From NCBI GenBank assembly GCA_036563665.1, contig DATCLY010000025.1, positions 1-64,000 on the forward strand: a stretch of DNA of 64,000 bases, in the 5' to 3' direction. The notes beneath the pieces are model-generated. The model saw nothing but the letters and a program-made list of their open reading frames with translations, made no database searches and was not told where the DNA came from. Each line of letters starts with the position of its first letter. Position 1 is the first letter of the stretch. Below, piece by piece: positions 61,821-64,000 of the stretch. The position numbers and the translations under genes were made by a program. The stretch comes from FEN-1219 sp036563665. GTDB lineage: Bacteria > Pseudomonadota > Gammaproteobacteria > Steroidobacterales > Rariloculaceae.

Positions 61821-64000
61821 CTACTCTCTCCTGGCTCCGGCGGCCATGGCCGTTTGCGGCCCGGCCACCGCCTCATCGTGCACCACGGCCTGCATGCGGA
61901 ATGCGCCGCTCTGCACGATTCCCGTCACGATGGCGGAGAACCGGTAGTCCTGCTCCCTCGCGGCGCGCACGATGGCGCGCACCTGCGGCATGTCGTGGTG
62001 CTCGAGCTCGCGGCCGAGCGCGTACATCATGAGCCGCTTCGTCAATGCCTGCACGAACTGGTCCTCGCGGCGCAGCAGCGCCGCCGTGAGCTCCACCGGG
62101 CCGTCGACGGCCACGCCGCCCGGCAGCACGGTGCTCGCGTCGATGGGCGCGTCGGCCTCGGCGTCGTGATCGCGCCAGCGGCCCGTGACGGTGAAGTTCT
62201 CGAGCGCGAGGCCGTAGGGGTCGATCACCCCGTGGCAGGCGTTGCAGACGCTGTCGCGGCGATGCTGCTCGAGGCGCAGCCGCAGCGTCTTCGGCATCTC
62301 GCCCGCGGTCTGCGCGAGGTTGGTCTCCACGCCGGGCGGCGGCGGCGACGGCGGCGTGCCCATGAGCCGGTCGAGCACCCACGCGCCGCGCAGCACCGGC
62401 GACGTGCGGTCGCCGTACGACGTGCGCAGCAGCACGGCCCCCTTGCCGAGCAGCCCGTGGCGCCGCGGGTCCTCGAGCGTGACGCGGCGGAACTGCGGGC
62501 CCACGACGCCCGGCACGCCGTAGTGCCGCGCCAGGCGCTCGTTCAGGAAGGTGTAGTCGGCCGTGAGCAGCGTGCGGACGTTGCGGTCCTCGAGCAGCAC
62601 GCTCGCGAGGAACAGCCGGATCTCCTCGGCGAAGTCCTCGCGCAGCGCGTCGGTGAACTCCGGGAACAGCAGCTTGTCCGGCACCACGGCGTCGAGATCG
62701 TCGACGTTGAGCCAGCGCAGCGCGAACTCGTCGACGAGCACCTCGGCCCGCGGGTCCGCGAGCATGCGCTTCACCTGCGCGTCGAGCACCTCGGGCTTTC
62801 CGAGCTCCCCGGCGGCGGCGAGCTCGAGCAGCTCGTCGTCGGGCCCGCTGCTCCAGAGGAAGAACGACAGCCGCGACGCGAGCTCGAAATCGTCGAGCGG
62901 GTACTGGCCGTCCGCGTCGGCCCGCGGCGCGATCGTGCGGAACAGGAAATCCGGGCTCGCGAGCACCGCCGTGACAAGGAGCTCCAGCCCCTCGTCGAAG
63001 CCGCCCGGCCCCCGCCGCCCTTCCTCGTAGAACGGCATGAGCCGGTCGAGATCCGCCTGGCCGATGGGCCGCCGGAACGCGCGGCGCGCGAGGTTCACGG
63101 CGATCTGCTCCGCGCACGCGCGCTCCCGCTCCGGCACCTCGGGCTCGCAGATGAAGAGCTTGCGGCGGCTCTCGGTGGGCGAGAGGCCCGTCGAGTCGAA
63201 CGGCCCGATCAGATCCACGCCGCCGTAGATGCCCGGAACACGCGGCGCGCCCGTGAAGCTGAAGGTGTCGGTGGGCGAGAACGGCGTGATCATCTCGTCG
63301 TCGAACGCGCGCGAGCGCTCGATGAAGGTGATGGCGATCTCGTGCACGCCGGCCTTCACCGGCACCGGGATGTTCGTGAAGCGCGCCATGATCTCCGCGC
63401 GCGCGGGGGCGCCGCCGCGATCGACGAGGGCCAGGTCCTCGGGCCCGCCGATCTCGCCGCGCCACACTTCCTGACGGTCCACGAGCACCACGAGCGTGTG
63501 CCGCGTCTCGAGCGCGCGCGGGTAGAGGCCGACGCCCAGGTCCTTGAGCGTCAGGCGGTACTCGCCGTCGGCCGGAAACGTATGCGTGAAGCGGATGCCG
63601 CCCCGCGTGCCGGGCGGCATGCCGTCGACGTATCCTTCCTGGTCCTCCTCCGGGCGCGGGAAGAACACCGTCTGCACCTTGGGCCGCGGCTCGCCGACGG
63701 CGAGGTGGGCCACCGTGGCCGCGACGTTCACGTATTGCTCGACGAAGGCGGGGGACGACGACAGCGCCGCCGCGATGTTCGTGAAGCCGTCCACCTCGAT
63801 CTCGGCCGGCAGGTGCTCGGCCGGATCGATCGTGACGCCGAGCAGGTCCTTCACGGCGTGCGCATATTCCGTGCGGCTCAGGCGCTGGGCGGGGACATAG
63901 CCCGCGGCGTCGCGCGGCGCGGTCTCGTCGATGGAGCGCTCGAGCCACGCGATCAGCGCGTCGACGTCCTGCTGGCGGGGCTGCGGGCCGCCGGGCGGCG
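61821..64000 (-). CDS. DUF1587/DUF1595/DUF1592/DUF1588/DUF1585 protein (partial)
   Basis: The frame enters from the right edge and stops at 61821; about 726 codons are visible and the N terminus, which in this family holds a c-type cytochrome domain (the tail seems visible as DVDALIAWLERSID), is missing. Domains in order: DUF1587 (QRLSRTEYAHAVKDLLGVTI), a long beta-sandwich region around GIRFTHTFPADGEYRLTLKD, DUF1595 (NLARRAFRRPIGQADLDRLM), DUF1592 (DDFELASRLSFFLWSSGPDD), DUF1588 (RTSYGDRTSPVLRGAWVLDR) with a CNACH heme-type motif, and DUF1585 at the end. Such proteins are common in Planctomycetes and Acidobacteria and are thought to be periplasmic electron-transfer proteins. It leads the seven-gene run. 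Confidence 0.9.
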   Translation of the reverse strand, partial: PPGGPQPRQQDVDALIAWLERSIDETAPRDAAGYVPAQRLSRTEYAHAVKDLLGVTIDPAEHLPAEIEVDGFTNIAAALSSSPAFVEQYVNVAATVAHLAVGEPRPKVQTVFFPRPEEDQEGYVDGMPPGTRGGIRFTHTFPADGEYRLTLKDLGVGLYPRALETRHTLVVLVDRQEVWRGEIGGPEDLALVDRGGAPARAEIMARFTNIPVPVKAGVHEIAITFIERSRAFDDEMITPFSPTDTFSFTGAPRVPGIYGGVDLIGPFDSTGLSPTESRRKLFICEPEVPERERACAEQIAVNLARRAFRRPIGQADLDRLMPFYEEGRRGPGGFDEGLELLVTAVLASPDFLFRTIAPRADADGQYPLDDFELASRLSFFLWSSGPDDELLELAAAGELGKPEVLDAQVKRMLADPRAEVLVDEFALRWLNVDDLDAVVPDKLLFPEFTDALREDFAEEIRLFLASVLLEDRNVRTLLTADYTFLNERLARHYGVPGVVGPQFRRVTLEDPRRHGLLGKGAVLLRTSYGDRTSPVLRGAWVLDRLMGTPPSPPPPGVETNLAQTAGEMPKTLRLRLEQHRRDSVCNACHGVIDPYGLALENFTVTGRWRDHDAEADAPIDASTVLPGGVAVDGPVELTAALLRREDQFVQALTKRLMMYALGRELEHHDMPQVRAIVRAAREQDYRFSAIVTGIVQSGAFRMQAVVHDEAVAGPQTAMAAGARRE

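Noticed and set aside
57947..61876. A single minus-strand frame of about 1300 codons ending as the ankyrin protein
   Set aside because: Only the last 513 codons are the ankyrin protein; upstream it runs out of frame through the metallo-beta-lactamase and DUF1552 genes, so it is not a fusion protein.
1..64000. tRNA, rRNA, integrase or transposase genes that would mark a genomic island
   Set aside because: None could be recognised by eye on either strand; island status of any part is therefore unsupported.

Overview
The window is very GC-rich, densely packed bacterial DNA. It suggests a Gram-negative gammaproteobacterium of the Steroidobacterales/Xanthomonadales kind. That placement is inference from a TonB-dependent receptor, outer-membrane proteins, many Sec and Tat signal peptides, and a short palindromic element (core GGCTGGAAAGCCGCTCCCAC) of the REP type common in that group. 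No rRNA, tRNA, CRISPR array, transposase or phage gene was recognised. Most long frames opposite the genes are high-GC shadows and are omitted.

Layout: 1-4 kb holds the 3' part not included of a DUF5916 outer-membrane protein, an exported TIM-barrel isomerase and an APC permease. At 4.1-11.6 kb lies a periplasmic oxidation cluster: a secreted CxxCH/beta-propeller protein, a small Tat protein, a p-cresol-methylhydroxylase-like flavoprotein and its c-type cytochrome, facing a second flavoprotein and a lipoprotein. At 11.7-16.6 kb are a MetE-like methyltransferase, a Tat-exported arylmalonate-decarboxylase homologue, a small lipoprotein and a class III cyclase/TPR protein. A debris zone (16.8-17.5 kb) precedes a DUF222/HNH endonuclease gene.

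At 20-26 kb is a nitrate/nitrite assimilation locus on the minus strand (nasT, nrtA, remnant of the transporter ATPase, nirB, nirD, nasA remnant). Regulator, binding protein and nitrite reductase look intact, while nitrate reductase and transporter are wrecked. At 26.7-34 kb are separately transcribed secreted hydrolases, an SMP-30-like protein, a SnoaL-like protein and a paralogue of the 11 kb lipoprotein, several followed by strong GC hairpins. At 34-40 kb are methionine genes (metX, metY), an exported msrA, a CoA-binding protein, an OsmC protein and a flavin monooxygenase with an apparent CTG start. At 40-53 kb are a secreted ankyrin protein, a LysR fragment, a TonB receptor/M20 hydrolase/zinc protease operon, a secreted VOC protein and a porin pseudogene.

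At 53.5-64 kb, after a PNPOx-family protein and a P-loop ATPase, a tight minus-strand run of seven exported or export-associated proteins reads DUF1592, DUF1552, metallo-beta-lactamase fold, ankyrin, small Tat protein, flavoprotein, cytochrome c. Its last three genes repeat the 6.3-8.8 kb cassette. The two cassettes are the best candidate here for an undescribed system: a flavocytochrome dehydrogenase whose flavoprotein has no signal peptide, always preceded by a Tat-exported protein of unknown function. A second theme is gene decay: at least eight remnants or frameshifted genes lie among intact ones.
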